NCBI GenBank assembly: GCA_034522175.1
Contig: JAXHLQ010000001.1
Span: 3,286,001-3,350,000 of the forward strand
Source: JAIPDZ01 sp034522175
GTDB taxonomy: Bacteria; Desulfobacterota; DSM-4660; Desulfatiglandales; Desulfatiglandaceae
DNA length: 64,000 nucleotides
Reading direction: 5' to 3'
Position numbers and translations under genes: made by a program. Positions within the stretch are counted from its first letter, which is position 1, and each line of letters opens with the position of its first letter. The notes below the pieces were generated by a model. That model saw only the letters and a list, made by a program, of their open reading frames with translations. It did no database searches and was not told where the DNA came from. This document shows, piece by piece, positions 1 through 9,263 of this stretch.

Positions 1-36
1 GAACAAGCCATCGATTTCCTGGAAAATTTCTTTTAG
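1..36 (+). CDS. C-terminal end of an upstream gene (partial)
   Basis: The first 11 codons of frame 1 read without interruption to a TAG at 34-36 and end in two phenylalanines. This could be the tail of a gene that begins outside the window. The fragment is far too short to identify, and a chance open frame is equally possible. Confidence 0.25.
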   Translation, partial: EQAIDFLENFF

Positions 37-68
37 ATAAACTTAGGTCCATGAGAGGAGTTTTTCCC

Positions 69-98
69 TTGACAAAGAAAAAGTGAATTGGGTAAATA
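69..98 (+). promoter_or_regulatory. Candidate sigma-70 promoter of the qrc operon
   Basis: A perfect -35 box TTGACA (69-74) is followed after 18 bases by the weak -10 candidate TAAATA (93-98). It lies about 60 bases before the qrcA start and is the only good -35 match in this gap. The -10 box matches the consensus at only three positions, so the call is tentative. Confidence 0.4.
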
Positions 99-161
99 CG
101 CAAAAGTCAGTGGCCCCTTATTCAGTAAACCTTAAATCTTGATGTAAGAGGCTTAACCGTC

Positions 162-812
162 ATGAAAAATCGAGAAAATTCTCCCGACAAGCGGGGTGGG
201 TGGCTCTTTTTCCTGGTGGGTTTGATCGGCGCCTTGTTCGTGGGGTGGGTGATCTTTCCTATGGTTCTGTATTCCAAGCAGGAACAGCCCGTCAATTTCA
301 ATCATGCCCTCCACCTGAACCCGGATCTGGGTATCGAAGGCGAAACCAAGCAGGAGCAGTGCCTGTTCTGTCACGCATTTCGCGATGACGGCACATTTAC
401 AGGCATACCCAAGAACGCCACCTGCACCATGTGCCATGACGATCCCGAATTCCCGCTGGGTAAATCCGAGGACGAGAAAAAATTCCTCACGTATCTGGCC
501 GAAGATAAGGAGGTCCCCTGGCTGGTCTACTCCAAACAACCGGACTGTGTCTATTTTTCCCACATTGCCCATGTCCAGATGGGAGAGATAGCGTGCAATA
601 CCTGCCATGGAGATTTTGCAGAGAACGAAAATCTCCCGGTTTATGAGGAAAATCGCCTCACCGGATACAGCAGAAACATCTGGGGGAGGCGCATCTCCGG
701 GATTTATTTTGACAAAAAGCCCTGGGATCGCATGAAGATGGATGATTGTGCCGAGTGTCACACCGAACGCGGGCAGGAGCAGAATAACGCGTGCTTCGTG
801 TGTCACAAATAA
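162..812 (+). CDS. qrcA: QrcA-type multihaem cytochrome c, membrane anchored
   Basis: Periplasmic cytochrome c subunit expected to take electrons from the type I cytochrome c3 network and pass them into the Qrc menaquinone reductase. The 216-residue product has one N-terminal membrane anchor (about residues 13-37) and then five CxxCH haem-binding motifs at 67-71, 88-92, 145-149, 196-200 and 211-215. The Desulfovibrio vulgaris QrcA is described as hexahaem. Here a CVYFSH stretch at 129-134, where a sixth motif might be expected, is not a canonical site. The ATG follows an AGAGG-like ribosome site. It leads an operon with qrcB 13 bases downstream. Family assignment rests on the gene set as much as on the protein itself. 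Confidence 0.85.
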   Translation: MKNRENSPDKRGGWLFFLVGLIGALFVGWVIFPMVLYSKQEQPVNFNHALHLNPDLGIEGETKQEQCLFCHAFRDDGTFTGIPKNATCTMCHDDPEFPLGKSEDEKKFLTYLAEDKEVPWLVYSKQPDCVYFSHIAHVQMGEIACNTCHGDFAENENLPVYEENRLTGYSRNIWGRRISGIYFDKKPWDRMKMDDCAECHTERGQEQNNACFVCHK

Positions 813-825
813 GGGGAAAACGACT

Positions 826-3288
826 ATGGAATTGAACAGAAGGAATTTCATCAAATTTCTCGTCGGCGGGGTGGTTGGGATTCAGGCGACGCCACTCCCC
901 TGGAAGTTTACGGACGACACGGCCATATGGACTCAGAACTGGCCCTGGGTGCCGGTTCCCCCGACAGGTGCATTCGCAGAAGCCAAGTCGGTATGCAATC
1001 TCTGCCCCGGTGGCTGCGGGATTTGTGTACGAAAAGTGGATGACCGGGCCATCAAGATTGACGGTCGTTTGGATTATCCGGTGAACCCGGGGGGGGTCTG
1101 CCCGGTGGGTGCCGGTGGGCTTCAGTTGCTGTATGATGAGACCCTTCGGTTTACCGGACCCATGAAACGGGTGGGGGCCCGGGGGGAAGGCGAGTTTATT
1201 CGCATCAGCTGGGATGAGGCCTTTAAGATCCTGGGAGAGCGTATTTCCACCCTTCGAAAAAACGGCGTACCCGAACAGGTGGCAGCCGTGGACGGAAACG
1301 GGAGGGACACGACGGTTTCGATCCTGATTCAACGGTTTATGCAGGCGGTGGGAAGCCCCAACTATGTCCGAACCCCCTCCATCGAAGATACCTACCGACT
1401 GGGCAATCGTCTCATGCAGGGTCTCGATTCCACGATGGCCTACGACCTCGAGAATTCGGATTATGTGTTGAGCTTCGGTTGCGGGCTTTTGGAGGGATGG
1501 GGTGCGCCGGGCAGGGTCATGAATGCCTGGGGATTGTGGCATGAGGGACATCCCGACAAACGGGGGACCACCATCACTCAGGTGGAATCAAGGGCCTCCA
1601 ACACCGCATCAAAGGCGGATTACTGGGTGGCGCCCCGGCCGGGTACGGATGGTGCGCTCGCACTCGGTCTTGCCCATGTGATCATTAAAGAAGGCCTCTA
1701 TGACAAAGCCTTTGTAAACGACACATTTGGCTTTGAAGACTGGAGTGCTTTTGACGGAAAACCCCATATGGGTTTCAAGGCCCTTGTTCTCAAGAAATAT
1801 TCCCCCCAACAGGTGGAAAAGATCACGGGAGTGGACAAAAAAACCATTGTCAAGCTGGCGAGGCATTTTGCCAAATCCAAGGCGCCGGTAGCCCTGTACG
1901 GCAAAGGTAAAGACGGACAGAATGGAAGCCTGTATGAATTCATGGCCGTCCACAGCCTCAACGCTTTGGTGGGGAGCATTGGCCGTGCCGGTGGCGTGCT
2001 CCTGCCCGAACCCCTGCCGTTGAGCCCGCTTCCGCCGGTCAAGACCGACGCCATTGCCCGTGAAGGCCTCACCAAGCCCCGTCTGGATGAGGCGGGAGGG
2101 GATCGATACCCTTTCGCACACAGCCTGATCAACAACTTCGCGGCGGCCATCCTGGGTAAGCCTGCGTCTCCGATCGACACCCTGCTTGTCTTTTCAGCCA
2201 ATCCCGGGTTCACGGTCCCTGACGGCGGCGGCTTCATGGATGCGCTCAAGCGAATCCCCTTTATCGTCAGCTTTTCCCCTTACCGTGATGATACGGCCTA
2301 CATGGCGGACCTGATACTCCCGGATTCCACCTATCTGGAAAAACGGGAGGATGTCGTGTGGCCGGTGGGTCTTCAATATCCATTTTACGCCGTGTCCAAT
2401 CCAGTGGTGGACCCTCTTTATGATACCCGAAATACGGGTGATGTGATCATGGAGCTGGCCAACGTGGTGGGAGAATCCGTGGGAGCGGCTTTTCCATGGG
2501 AAGATTATGAAGCGGTCCTCAAAGCCCGAGTGAAGGGGCTCTATGACGCCGGTGGCGGGCTGGTGGCCTATGATGCGTCTAACCCCCCCTGGAAACAGAA
2601 TGGTAAGCAGAGAGAATCGGGCTACAGCGATTTTGATGAGATGTGGGATGCCCTCCTTGCCGGAGGGTTCTGGTATATGCCCGCCGATACCCGAAGGGGT
2701 TCGAACGATTTGTTTAAGACCCCCAGCGGCCGCTTTGAATTCTTCAGCAAGAAAATCCAACAGACAATCCAGACACTTGCAAAGGAGCGTTCCCTTCAGA
2801 CAGCCTTGAAACAGATGGGGATACAGGTGGGAGACGATACGGCATGCATGCCTCACTACGAGCGCATCGAATGTGAAGTGGACCGCACGAAATTTCCTCT
2901 CCGAATGATGCCATACGAGATGATCAACCTAACGAGCGGCTGGATACCGAGCCCTCCGTTTCTGTACAAAACCATCTCTGATACTCAGTTGTTAAAGGAT
3001 GAATCTTTTGCCGCCGTCAACCCGGCAACCGCTGCGGAGTTTAATTTGAAGCAGAGGGACCGTGTGATGGTAGAGTCGCCCACAGGACAGGTAAAGGTGC
3101 GGATTGACCTTTTTGAAGGCGCCATGCCGGGGATTGTGTATCTGCCCCTTGGATTCGGACATACGGCATATGATGAATTCATAAAAGGGAAAGGCGTCAA
3201 TCCCAACACCATTGTTTTGGCCGGCAAAGACCCTTTGAGCGGTGAACCGGTTTGGTGGCATACGCCCGTTAGGCTAACCAAGGTTTGA
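826..3288 (+). CDS. qrcB: QrcB-type MopB-family subunit, Tat-exported
   Basis: Large periplasmic subunit of the Qrc complex, belonging to the molybdopterin oxidoreductase (MopB) superfamily. In the characterised Qrc this subunit lacks molybdenum and acts as a structural and electron-transfer scaffold. The start at 826 is preferred over an upstream in-frame ATG at 742 because it follows an AAGGGG ribosome site and begins directly with a twin-arginine signal (NRRNFIKF, residues 4-11). A cysteine cluster lies at 57, 60, 64 and 67 (CNLCPGGCGICVR), with a further Cys at 92 where an Fe-S domain sits in active MopB enzymes. The remaining roughly 700 residues follow the MopB fold, ending in the dinucleotide-binding C-terminal domain. 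Length is 820 residues. Confidence 0.85.
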   Translation: MELNRRNFIKFLVGGVVGIQATPLPWKFTDDTAIWTQNWPWVPVPPTGAFAEAKSVCNLCPGGCGICVRKVDDRAIKIDGRLDYPVNPGGVCPVGAGGLQLLYDETLRFTGPMKRVGARGEGEFIRISWDEAFKILGERISTLRKNGVPEQVAAVDGNGRDTTVSILIQRFMQAVGSPNYVRTPSIEDTYRLGNRLMQGLDSTMAYDLENSDYVLSFGCGLLEGWGAPGRVMNAWGLWHEGHPDKRGTTITQVESRASNTASKADYWVAPRPGTDGALALGLAHVIIKEGLYDKAFVNDTFGFEDWSAFDGKPHMGFKALVLKKYSPQQVEKITGVDKKTIVKLARHFAKSKAPVALYGKGKDGQNGSLYEFMAVHSLNALVGSIGRAGGVLLPEPLPLSPLPPVKTDAIAREGLTKPRLDEAGGDRYPFAHSLINNFAAAILGKPASPIDTLLVFSANPGFTVPDGGGFMDALKRIPFIVSFSPYRDDTAYMADLILPDSTYLEKREDVVWPVGLQYPFYAVSNPVVDPLYDTRNTGDVIMELANVVGESVGAAFPWEDYEAVLKARVKGLYDAGGGLVAYDASNPPWKQNGKQRESGYSDFDEMWDALLAGGFWYMPADTRRGSNDLFKTPSGRFEFFSKKIQQTIQTLAKERSLQTALKQMGIQVGDDTACMPHYERIECEVDRTKFPLRMMPYEMINLTSGWIPSPPFLYKTISDTQLLKDESFAAVNPATAAEFNLKQRDRVMVESPTGQVKVRIDLFEGAMPGIVYLPLGFGHTAYDEFIKGKGVNPNTIVLAGKDPLSGEPVWWHTPVRLTKV

Positions 3289-3300
3289 GTGAGGTAGCTC

Positions 3301-4146
3301 ATGAAAAATGGAAATCATGGTAAGGCGGATCAGAGCCGCAAGAATAAATATGGGATGGTCATCGATCTGGATAAATGCACCGGATGTGGCACCTGTATGG
3401 TTGCCTGTGCAGCCGAAAACAACGTGTCGGTGAGGCCGGATCAGTCAGACAAGCAACGGACCATCACCTGGATGCGACTGTATAGGATCTCCAACGGAAA
3501 GCCGTTTCCCCATACGGAAGTGAGCTATTTTCCGAGACCCTGCATGCACTGTGATCATCATCCGCCATGCGTTTCTGTGTGTGTCTCCACTGCCACGAAA
3601 ATCGATTTTAACACCGGGATCGTCAGCCAGATCTATACCCGCTGTATCGGGTGCCGGTATTGTCAGGCCGCATGTCCCTATGATGCCCGGTATTTCAACT
3701 GGTGGGATGCCTATTTCCCCAAGAAGAAGGGGCTGGACCGGTATTTGTCTCCCGAGGTTTCTCCCCGCATGAGGGGGGTGGTGGAAAAATGCACGTTCTG
3801 CCATCATCGATTGATGAGGGCCAAGAGCCAGGCCTATGCCGAAGACCGGAGGGAACTCGAAGAGGAAGAATACAGCACCGCTTGCACCGAGGTGTGCCCG
3901 GTACAGGCCATTACCTTTGGGGATCTGAATAATCCCGAACATAAGGTTTCTCAGCTGGTAAAACACCCGTTTACATTCAGGCTCCTGGAGCGATTGGGAA
4001 CGGAGCCCAAGGTCTACTATCATTCCAGCAGGGATTGGGTACGCAAGCTGGGTGACAACTTCCTGCCCGGTGAGTACACCCCCGTGGTGAACCGGACATG
4101 GATGGAGGAAGAGTGGTCCACCAAGCCGGGCCGCGATGAATTTTAG
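3301..4146 (+). CDS. qrcC: QrcC-type polyferredoxin subunit
   Basis: Periplasm-facing iron-sulphur subunit that would wire QrcB and QrcA to the quinone-reactive membrane subunit. The 281-residue protein has 16 cysteines in four groups of four: 26/29/32/36, 81/84/90/94, 115/118/121/125 and 164/167/195/199. This is the usual DmsB/NrfC/HybA spacing, in principle enough for four cubane clusters. There is no signal peptide of its own, so it is probably exported as a partner of the Tat-carrying QrcB (inference). It starts 12 bases after qrcB. Confidence 0.87.
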   Translation: MKNGNHGKADQSRKNKYGMVIDLDKCTGCGTCMVACAAENNVSVRPDQSDKQRTITWMRLYRISNGKPFPHTEVSYFPRPCMHCDHHPPCVSVCVSTATKIDFNTGIVSQIYTRCIGCRYCQAACPYDARYFNWWDAYFPKKKGLDRYLSPEVSPRMRGVVEKCTFCHHRLMRAKSQAYAEDRRELEEEEYSTACTEVCPVQAITFGDLNNPEHKVSQLVKHPFTFRLLERLGTEPKVYYHSSRDWVRKLGDNFLPGEYTPVVNRTWMEEEWSTKPGRDEF

Positions 4147-4198
4147 AAAAATCAGTGTGCAGAGCCATTCGGCTTAACACTTTTCAGGAGGATCATAG

Positions 4199-5436
4199 AT
4201 GGATTCGCCATTGTTACCGCATGGAGTCAAGAGATGTTCGCCATGGGTCTTTTTCTTCTGGACCCTGCCGTGGTTGGCCCTTCTGGCGTGGGGGGGGCTT
4301 TCGGCCTTTCTTTGTCTCTGGAAAGGGTTGAACCAGACCAACATGAGCAATGTCTTCGCCTTTGCCCTGTGGATTGTTTTTGACCTGGCCGTGATCGCGC
4401 TGGGCGCCGGTGCCTTTTTTACCGGATTTTTGACCTATGTCATGGGGAAAAGGAACTCAAGAATATCATCAATACGGCGGTGATCATCGGGTTCATCTGC
4501 TACTCGGGCGCCGTGGCCATGCTGGGGATCGACATCGGGCAGCCCATCCGGGGCTGGTTCATCTTCTGGCACGCCAATATCCATTCCATGCTGGTGGAAG
4601 TGTCCTTCTGCATTACCTGTTATCTCGTGGTGCTCCTCATTGAATTTATCCCCATCATTCTCGAAAACAGGAAACTAAAGGAGATCAAGGAACTGCGGAT
4701 GTTCGGCCACAACCTCCATGAGATCATGGCCATGTTTGCCGCAACAGGCACCTTCCTCTCCTTTTTTCACCAGGGATCACTGGGCGGGATGTTCGGGGTG
4801 ATGTATGCCCGTCCCTTTGCCGCGAGAGAGGGCTTCTACATATGGCCGTGGACCTTCTTTCTCTTTGTGCTGTCCGCTATCGCCTGCGGTCCCTGCTTTA
4901 CCATCCTGTGTACCAAGTTGACGGAGTTCCTGACCCGCAAGAAACTGGTTCCCGACAATGCGATTCAGTTGTTGGCAAAGATCTCCGGATGGCTCCTGTC
5001 CATCTACATGGTCCTCAAGATTTTTGACTATCTGGGCTGGATGTATGGCGTGGTGCCGAGGGCGGGACTCACATTTATGGAATTCTTCGAAGAAGGCCCT
5101 TACGGGGTATGGATGGTTGTGCTGGAAATCATCTTCTGCGGCATTCTGCCGGCCATCATTCTCATGACCCCGGCCGGCAGGAAGAGCCAGGGCTGGCTCA
5201 TCTTTGCGAGCCTCCTCAATTGTATCGGGATTGTACTGAACCGTTTTCTGTTCATTGTGGTCACATTGGCCATACCGGTGATGCCTTTTGACCGGTTCTG
5301 GAGCTATCTCCCCACATGGCAGGAATGGGGCATCGGATTGGCCGTGGTGGGGTACGGATTCCTCCTCTTCTCCCTGGCATACCGGTATTTGCCGGTATTT
5401 CCCAAGGAACGAGAGCTGAACCCTGTGACGGAATAA
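4199..5436 (+). CDS. qrcD: QrcD-type NrfD-like membrane subunit (single-base frameshift)
   Basis: Integral membrane subunit of the NrfD/PsrC family, with about ten transmembrane segments, carrying the menaquinone site of the complex. The ATG follows a strong AGGAGG site. The first 83 or so residues (GLNQTNMSN and GAGAFFTGFL regions) read in one frame and the rest, from KNIINTAVIIGFICYSG, in the next. The switch falls in GGGGAAAAGG at about 4444-4453, and one missing base would restore one continuous protein. The total length of 1238 bases is one short of a multiple of three. Because the rest of the operon is intact and conservation resumes immediately, a sequencing error is more likely than a true pseudogene. 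Confidence 0.85.
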
Positions 5437-5440
5437 AGGA

Positions 5441-5471
5441 TGAACTGAAGAGGCTGAGCCCTCGCAGTTCA
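5441..5471 (+). promoter_or_regulatory. Intercistronic hairpin between qrcD and the small gene
   Basis: TGAACTG (5441-5447) pairs with CAGTTCA (5465-5471), and inside it GAGG (5450-5453) pairs with CCTC (5460-5463). This gives a stem of about 11 pairs directly after the qrcD stop and before the ribosome site at 5472. There is no T-run, so it does not look like a simple terminator. It may stabilise or process the operon mRNA. Confidence 0.4.
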
Positions 5472-5484
5472 GGGAGAGATTGAC

Positions 5485-5643
5485 ATGACGCCCTTATCTT
5501 TCGAATGGCAGTGGAATATCGAATATATCATATTCTTCGGATTGCTGTATATTGCCCTGGGCATTGTGGGCGCAGGCCTCACGGTTGTTTTCATTAAGAC
5601 CGTTTTGCAGGCCTTCGGCTTCATGCGTGAGCGGCATTTCTGA
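5485..5643 (+). CDS. Small single-pass membrane protein, possible Qrc accessory peptide
   Basis: A 52-codon ORF with a clear AGGGAGAGAT ribosome site. The product has a short tryptophan-containing N-terminal stretch (FEWQWN, residues 6-11), one hydrophobic helix at about 14-39 rich in Ile/Leu/Gly, and a basic end (MRERHF). It lies 48 bases after qrcD on the same strand and stops two bases from the convergent nadB end, so it can only belong to the qrc operon. I do not recognise the family. The features fit a small subunit or assembly factor of the membrane complex, but that role is inferred from position alone. Confidence 0.6.
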   Translation: MTPLSFEWQWNIEYIIFFGLLYIALGIVGAGLTVVFIKTVLQAFGFMRERHF

Positions 5644-5645
5644 GA

Positions 5646-7259
5646 TTAGATCCAGATCACCGTATCCTGTTTCCAGTGTTCGTTATCCTGAGCCGGGTAA
5701 TCCAGATTGTAGTGGAGGCCCCGGCTCTCCTTTCTTAAGGACGCACAGTTGATAATCAATTCCGCAATCAGGGCGATGTTACGGAGTTCAAGCAGATCCT
5801 GTGTGACCAGGAAATTCCAGTAGTACTCCTTTATTTCCTCCTGAATGGTTTCAATTCGCGCTCTGGCCCGCGCGAGGCGTTTGTTGGTTCTGACAATGCC
5901 CACGTAGTTCCACATGAACCGCCTGATTTCGTCCCAGTTGTGGGACACAACCACCAGTTCCTCACTGTCCGTGGCCGTTCCCGGATCCCACCTGGGGGCC
6001 TTTGGAAAGGGCTTGGTTCCTCTATCCGCCAATTCCTCTGTGGATTTCAAAACCGATCGTCTTGCAAATACAAGGGCCTCTAAGAGTGAATTGCTGGCCA
6101 GGCGATTGGCCCCGTGGAGACCGGTGCAGGCCACCTCCCCGATGGCGTAAAGATTAACGATATTGGTCCGACCGTGTTCGTCGGTCAAAAGCCCACCGCA
6201 CATGTAGTGGGCAGCCGGCACCACCGGGATGGGTGCCTCGGTGATATCGATTTGGAATTTCAGGCAGGTGTCGTAGATATGGGGGAAGCGATCCTTAATG
6301 AATCCGGCATCGCGGTGGCTGATATCGAGATAGACGCAATCATCGCCGCTTTTTTTGAGTTCCATGTCTATGGATCTGGCCACGACATCCCGAAAGGCCA
6401 GGTCTTTCAGGGGATGATAGTGTTCCATGAAGCGGTTGCCCTTTCGATCCACCAGGACGCCGCCCTCCCCCCGCACCGCTTCGGAGATGAGAAAATTCTT
6501 TGCCATTGGATGATAAAGACAAGTGGGATGGAATTGCACAAACTCCATATTGGCCACCTTGACGCCGGAACGATATCCAATGGCCACACCGTCGCCGGTG
6601 GCGATATCCGGGTTGCTGGTGAACAGATAGACCTTCCCGGCCCCACCCGTGGAAAGGATGGTGATCCTGGCGAGGAACGTGTGGATCTCGCCGTCTTCCA
6701 CGCTCAACACATAGGCGCCGCAGCAGGTTTCGGTGGTTTCGGTGGTGATGATTCCGCGGCGGATCAGCTTGGATTGGGTGATCAGGTCAATGGCCATGTG
6801 GTTTTCGAAAATCTCAATGTTTTCATTCTCCTCGGCCCGTGCGAGAAGAATGCGTTCCACCTCATGACCCGTCAGATCTTTCGTATGGACAATTCGTCGC
6901 TTGGAGTGGCCCCCTTCACGGCCCAGATCGAGTGTCTCCTTGTTCTTGGGACTGTGCGAGAAATGGACTCCCATATCGATGAGTTCCTTAATCCGCTGGG
7001 GTCCTTCCCGGACCACATGATTGACAATGTCTTCGTGACTGAGTCCATCTCCGGATTCCAGCGTATCCTTGATATGGAGGTCGAAGCTGTCTTCGGGATC
7101 AAAGACCGAAGCGATACCGCCCTGGGCATAATTGGTTGATCCTTCGATCTTTTCCTTCTTGGTGACGATGGTTACCTTTCCGGACTTGGCCGCCTGTAAA
7201 GCAAAACTAAGGCCGGCAATACCGCTCCCGATGACAAGATAGTCTGTAACGATTTCCAT
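5646..7259 (-). CDS. nadB: L-aspartate oxidase
   Basis: Flavoenzyme that oxidises L-aspartate to iminoaspartate, the first step of de novo NAD synthesis. In an anaerobe the flavin is expected to be reoxidised by fumarate. The N-terminal Rossmann motif IGSGIAGLS is at about residues 9-17, the conserved STNYAQGGIA segment follows, and the C-terminal GEVACTGLHGANRLASNSLLE segment is typical of the fumarate reductase/NadB flavoprotein fold. The start at 7259 is chosen because the Rossmann strand begins at once and a GGAG site precedes it; this gives 537 residues, the usual length. No nadA or nadC is adjacent. It is convergent with the qrc operon. Confidence 0.95.
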   Translation of the reverse strand: MEIVTDYLVIGSGIAGLSFALQAAKSGKVTIVTKKEKIEGSTNYAQGGIASVFDPEDSFDLHIKDTLESGDGLSHEDIVNHVVREGPQRIKELIDMGVHFSHSPKNKETLDLGREGGHSKRRIVHTKDLTGHEVERILLARAEENENIEIFENHMAIDLITQSKLIRRGIITTETTETCCGAYVLSVEDGEIHTFLARITILSTGGAGKVYLFTSNPDIATGDGVAIGYRSGVKVANMEFVQFHPTCLYHPMAKNFLISEAVRGEGGVLVDRKGNRFMEHYHPLKDLAFRDVVARSIDMELKKSGDDCVYLDISHRDAGFIKDRFPHIYDTCLKFQIDITEAPIPVVPAAHYMCGGLLTDEHGRTNIVNLYAIGEVACTGLHGANRLASNSLLEALVFARRSVLKSTEELADRGTKPFPKAPRWDPGTATDSEELVVVSHNWDEIRRFMWNYVGIVRTNKRLARARARIETIQEEIKEYYWNFLVTQDLLELRNIALIAELIINCASLRKESRGLHYNLDYPAQDNEHWKQDTVIWI

Positions 7260-7328
7260 AGAAACTCCACATTTTTCAGGGTAAGATGGGTCCCGTAGAA
7301 CAACGGTCGGCAAGAGGCCGATAATCAA

Positions 7329-7357
7329 AAGATATCAATCTCATGGTTCATGCTCAA
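7329..7357 (-). promoter_or_regulatory. Candidate promoter of nadB
   Basis: On the minus strand TTGAGC (7352-7357) is separated by 17 bases from TATCTT (7329-7334), about 70 bases before the nadB start. Both boxes match the sigma-70 consensus at four of six positions. Confidence 0.35.
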
Positions 7358-7458
7358 GCATTTTCTGCGGCACCCCGTGAAAACGGCCTGCGGCTCAGAC
7401 CCAATGGAGGGTATATGACCCTGAAAGAGGCCCCGGTGATTGGACAAAATGGAATCGG

Positions 7459-7487
7459 TTGACACGCATCAGGGGGGTTGCTAACAT
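7459..7487 (+). promoter_or_regulatory. Promoter of the type II secretion operon
   Basis: TTGACA (7459-7464) is followed after exactly 17 bases by TAACAT (7482-7487), with the predicted transcript start near 7494, about 80 bases before gspF. This is one of the best sigma-70 matches in the window. The 316-base nadB/gspF gap (7260-7575) otherwise contains only the divergent nadB promoter candidate. Confidence 0.55.
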
Positions 7488-7575
7488 CACTCATCCCAGC
7501 AGGCCCTCTAACAACTCCCATGAAAGCCCGTTTCCGTTAGACAATTTTGAAAAGGCCCTGAGTGCACACGACGTC

Positions 7576-8801
7576 ATGCCGGTCTATGAATATACCGCCT
7601 TAGATAAGGGGGGCAAAAACAAGAAAGGGATCATTGACGCGGACAGTCCCATGGGCGCGAGGCAGAAACTGCGGGCCTCCGGCATTTTTCCGGTTGACGT
7701 CAGGACGACCGTTTCTGAACCGGGAGCGGAAAAGACATCCCAACGATCCATCGCCACGCTGTTCAAACGGGTTAGGCCGGGTGAGATTTCCGCTGCCACA
7801 CGCCAACTGGCCATTTTACTAAGCGGGGGCATCACCCTCGTGAGCGCGCTGGATGCCATTGTCTCGCAGGTCACCAACCCCGTGTTTAAAAAAGTTCTGG
7901 CTCAGATCAAAGAATCGGTCAACGAAGGGAACAGCCTGGCGGTTTCACTTTCCAAGCACCCGAAGGTTTTTTCGCCTCTTTATGTGAATATGGTTCGAGC
8001 CGGAGAGGCGTCAGGCTCTCTGGACCTGGTACTGGATCGGTTGGCGGAATTGAGTGAGCATCAGCAGGCACTGAAGGGCCGCCTCCGTGCGGCCATGGCC
8101 TATCCGCTCTTCATGTTTGCGGTGGGCAGCCTGGTGCTTTTTTTCTAATGACATTCGTGGTGCCCAATATCACGCGCATTTTTGATGAGATGCACCAGTT
8201 GCTCCCGCTTCCGACCCTCGTACTGATGGGGGTGAGCCATTTTCTCAAATCATTCTGGTGGCTTCTTTTGATCGGCTGTGGGGCTGTGCTTGTCCTGGCG
8301 AGACGATTGATTTTCACCCGTAAGGGAAGATATGTATGGGACCGGATAAAATTGCGTTTTCCCCTTCTGGGACCCATCCACATGAAAACGGCCATGGGCC
8401 GTTTTGCGAGAACACTGGGGAGCCTGCTTTCAAACGGGGTCCCCCTGTTGTCCGCACTCGACATTGTGCGAAATATCGTCAATAACACGCTCATTTGCGA
8501 TGCCATTGACGATGCCATATCGGATGTCAAATCCGGTGGCGCACTCTCCGCATCCCTGTCAGGGAACCGCTGGTTTCCTCCCATTGCCATACAGATGATT
8601 TCAGCGGGTGAGCAGAGTGGCGCACTTGAAGACATGCTGGGACGGGTGGCTGATGTGTATGAAAGAGAAGCGGAGTCGCAAACCCTGGCCATCACGTCCA
8701 TGCTGGAGCCGGTGATGATCCTCGTTATGGGCGTGTCCGTGGGGTTTATCGTGGTGGCCATTCTTCTTCCCATATTCGATTTGAATCAGATGATTCGGTG
8801 A
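7576..8801 (+). CDS. gspF: Type II secretion inner-membrane platform protein GspF (single-base frameshift)
   Basis: Polytopic inner-membrane platform protein of the type II secretion system, which couples the GspE ATPase to pseudopilus assembly. The start MPVYEYTALDKGG at 7576 is the standard GspF N-terminus; upstream in-frame codons are not conserved. Two T2SSF domains are visible, one before and one after the first transmembrane helix. The reading frame breaks in a run of seven T (8138-8144). One extra T would join GSLVLFF to LMTFVVP without loss, and the length is one base short of a codon multiple. The gene leads the operon and no clear Shine-Dalgarno is visible. Confidence 0.9.
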
Positions 8802-8820
8802 AATGGAAAGGAACGTTGAT

Positions 8821-9263
8821 ATGTTGAGACAAAGGCCTTGCAGCAGCGGGTTCACCTTAATTGAATTGATGGTGGTCATCGTCATCCTCGGCATCCTGGC
8901 GGGTTTGATTATCCCCGAATCATGGGCAGACCCGAAGAGGCCCGCCGAATGAAGGCAAGGGTCCAGATGGAAAGCATAGAGACCGCTATTAGGCTCTATA
9001 AACTGGACAATGGATCATACCCGTCTACCGAGCAGGGCCTTCAAGCCCTCGTGGAACCGCCCCAGGTAGGTGAATTGCCCAAGGCGTGGCGGGAAGGGGG
9101 GTATTTGGAGAAAGGTAAGGTCCCGAAGGATCCATGGGACAACGAATATATCTATCTCAGTCCCGGTATTCACGGTGAATACGACCTCATGTCCTACGGC
9201 GCAGACGGTCAGCCCGGCGGAGAGGACAAGAACAAGGATATCAACAGCTGGGAACTGGAATGA
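8821..9263 (+). CDS. gspG: Major pseudopilin GspG (single-base frameshift)
   Basis: Major pseudopilin that forms the type II secretion piston. It starts at an ATG after AAAGGAACG. The prepilin signal is short and is cleaved before Phe in SSG|FTLIELMVVIV, followed by the hydrophobic helix. The C-terminal half carries the GspG hallmarks LDNGSYPSTEQGLQALV and PWGN-like DPWDNEY. The frame breaks in a CCCC run (8913-8916), where one extra C restores IIPRIMGRPEEARRMKA, the normal GspG continuation. Confidence 0.93.

Noticed and set aside
826..3288. Formate dehydrogenase or another active molybdoenzyme as the identity of the MopB protein
   Set aside because: The neighbours (multihaem cytochrome, four-cluster ferredoxin, NrfD-type subunit) and the sequence type match Qrc, whose MopB subunit lacks molybdenum.
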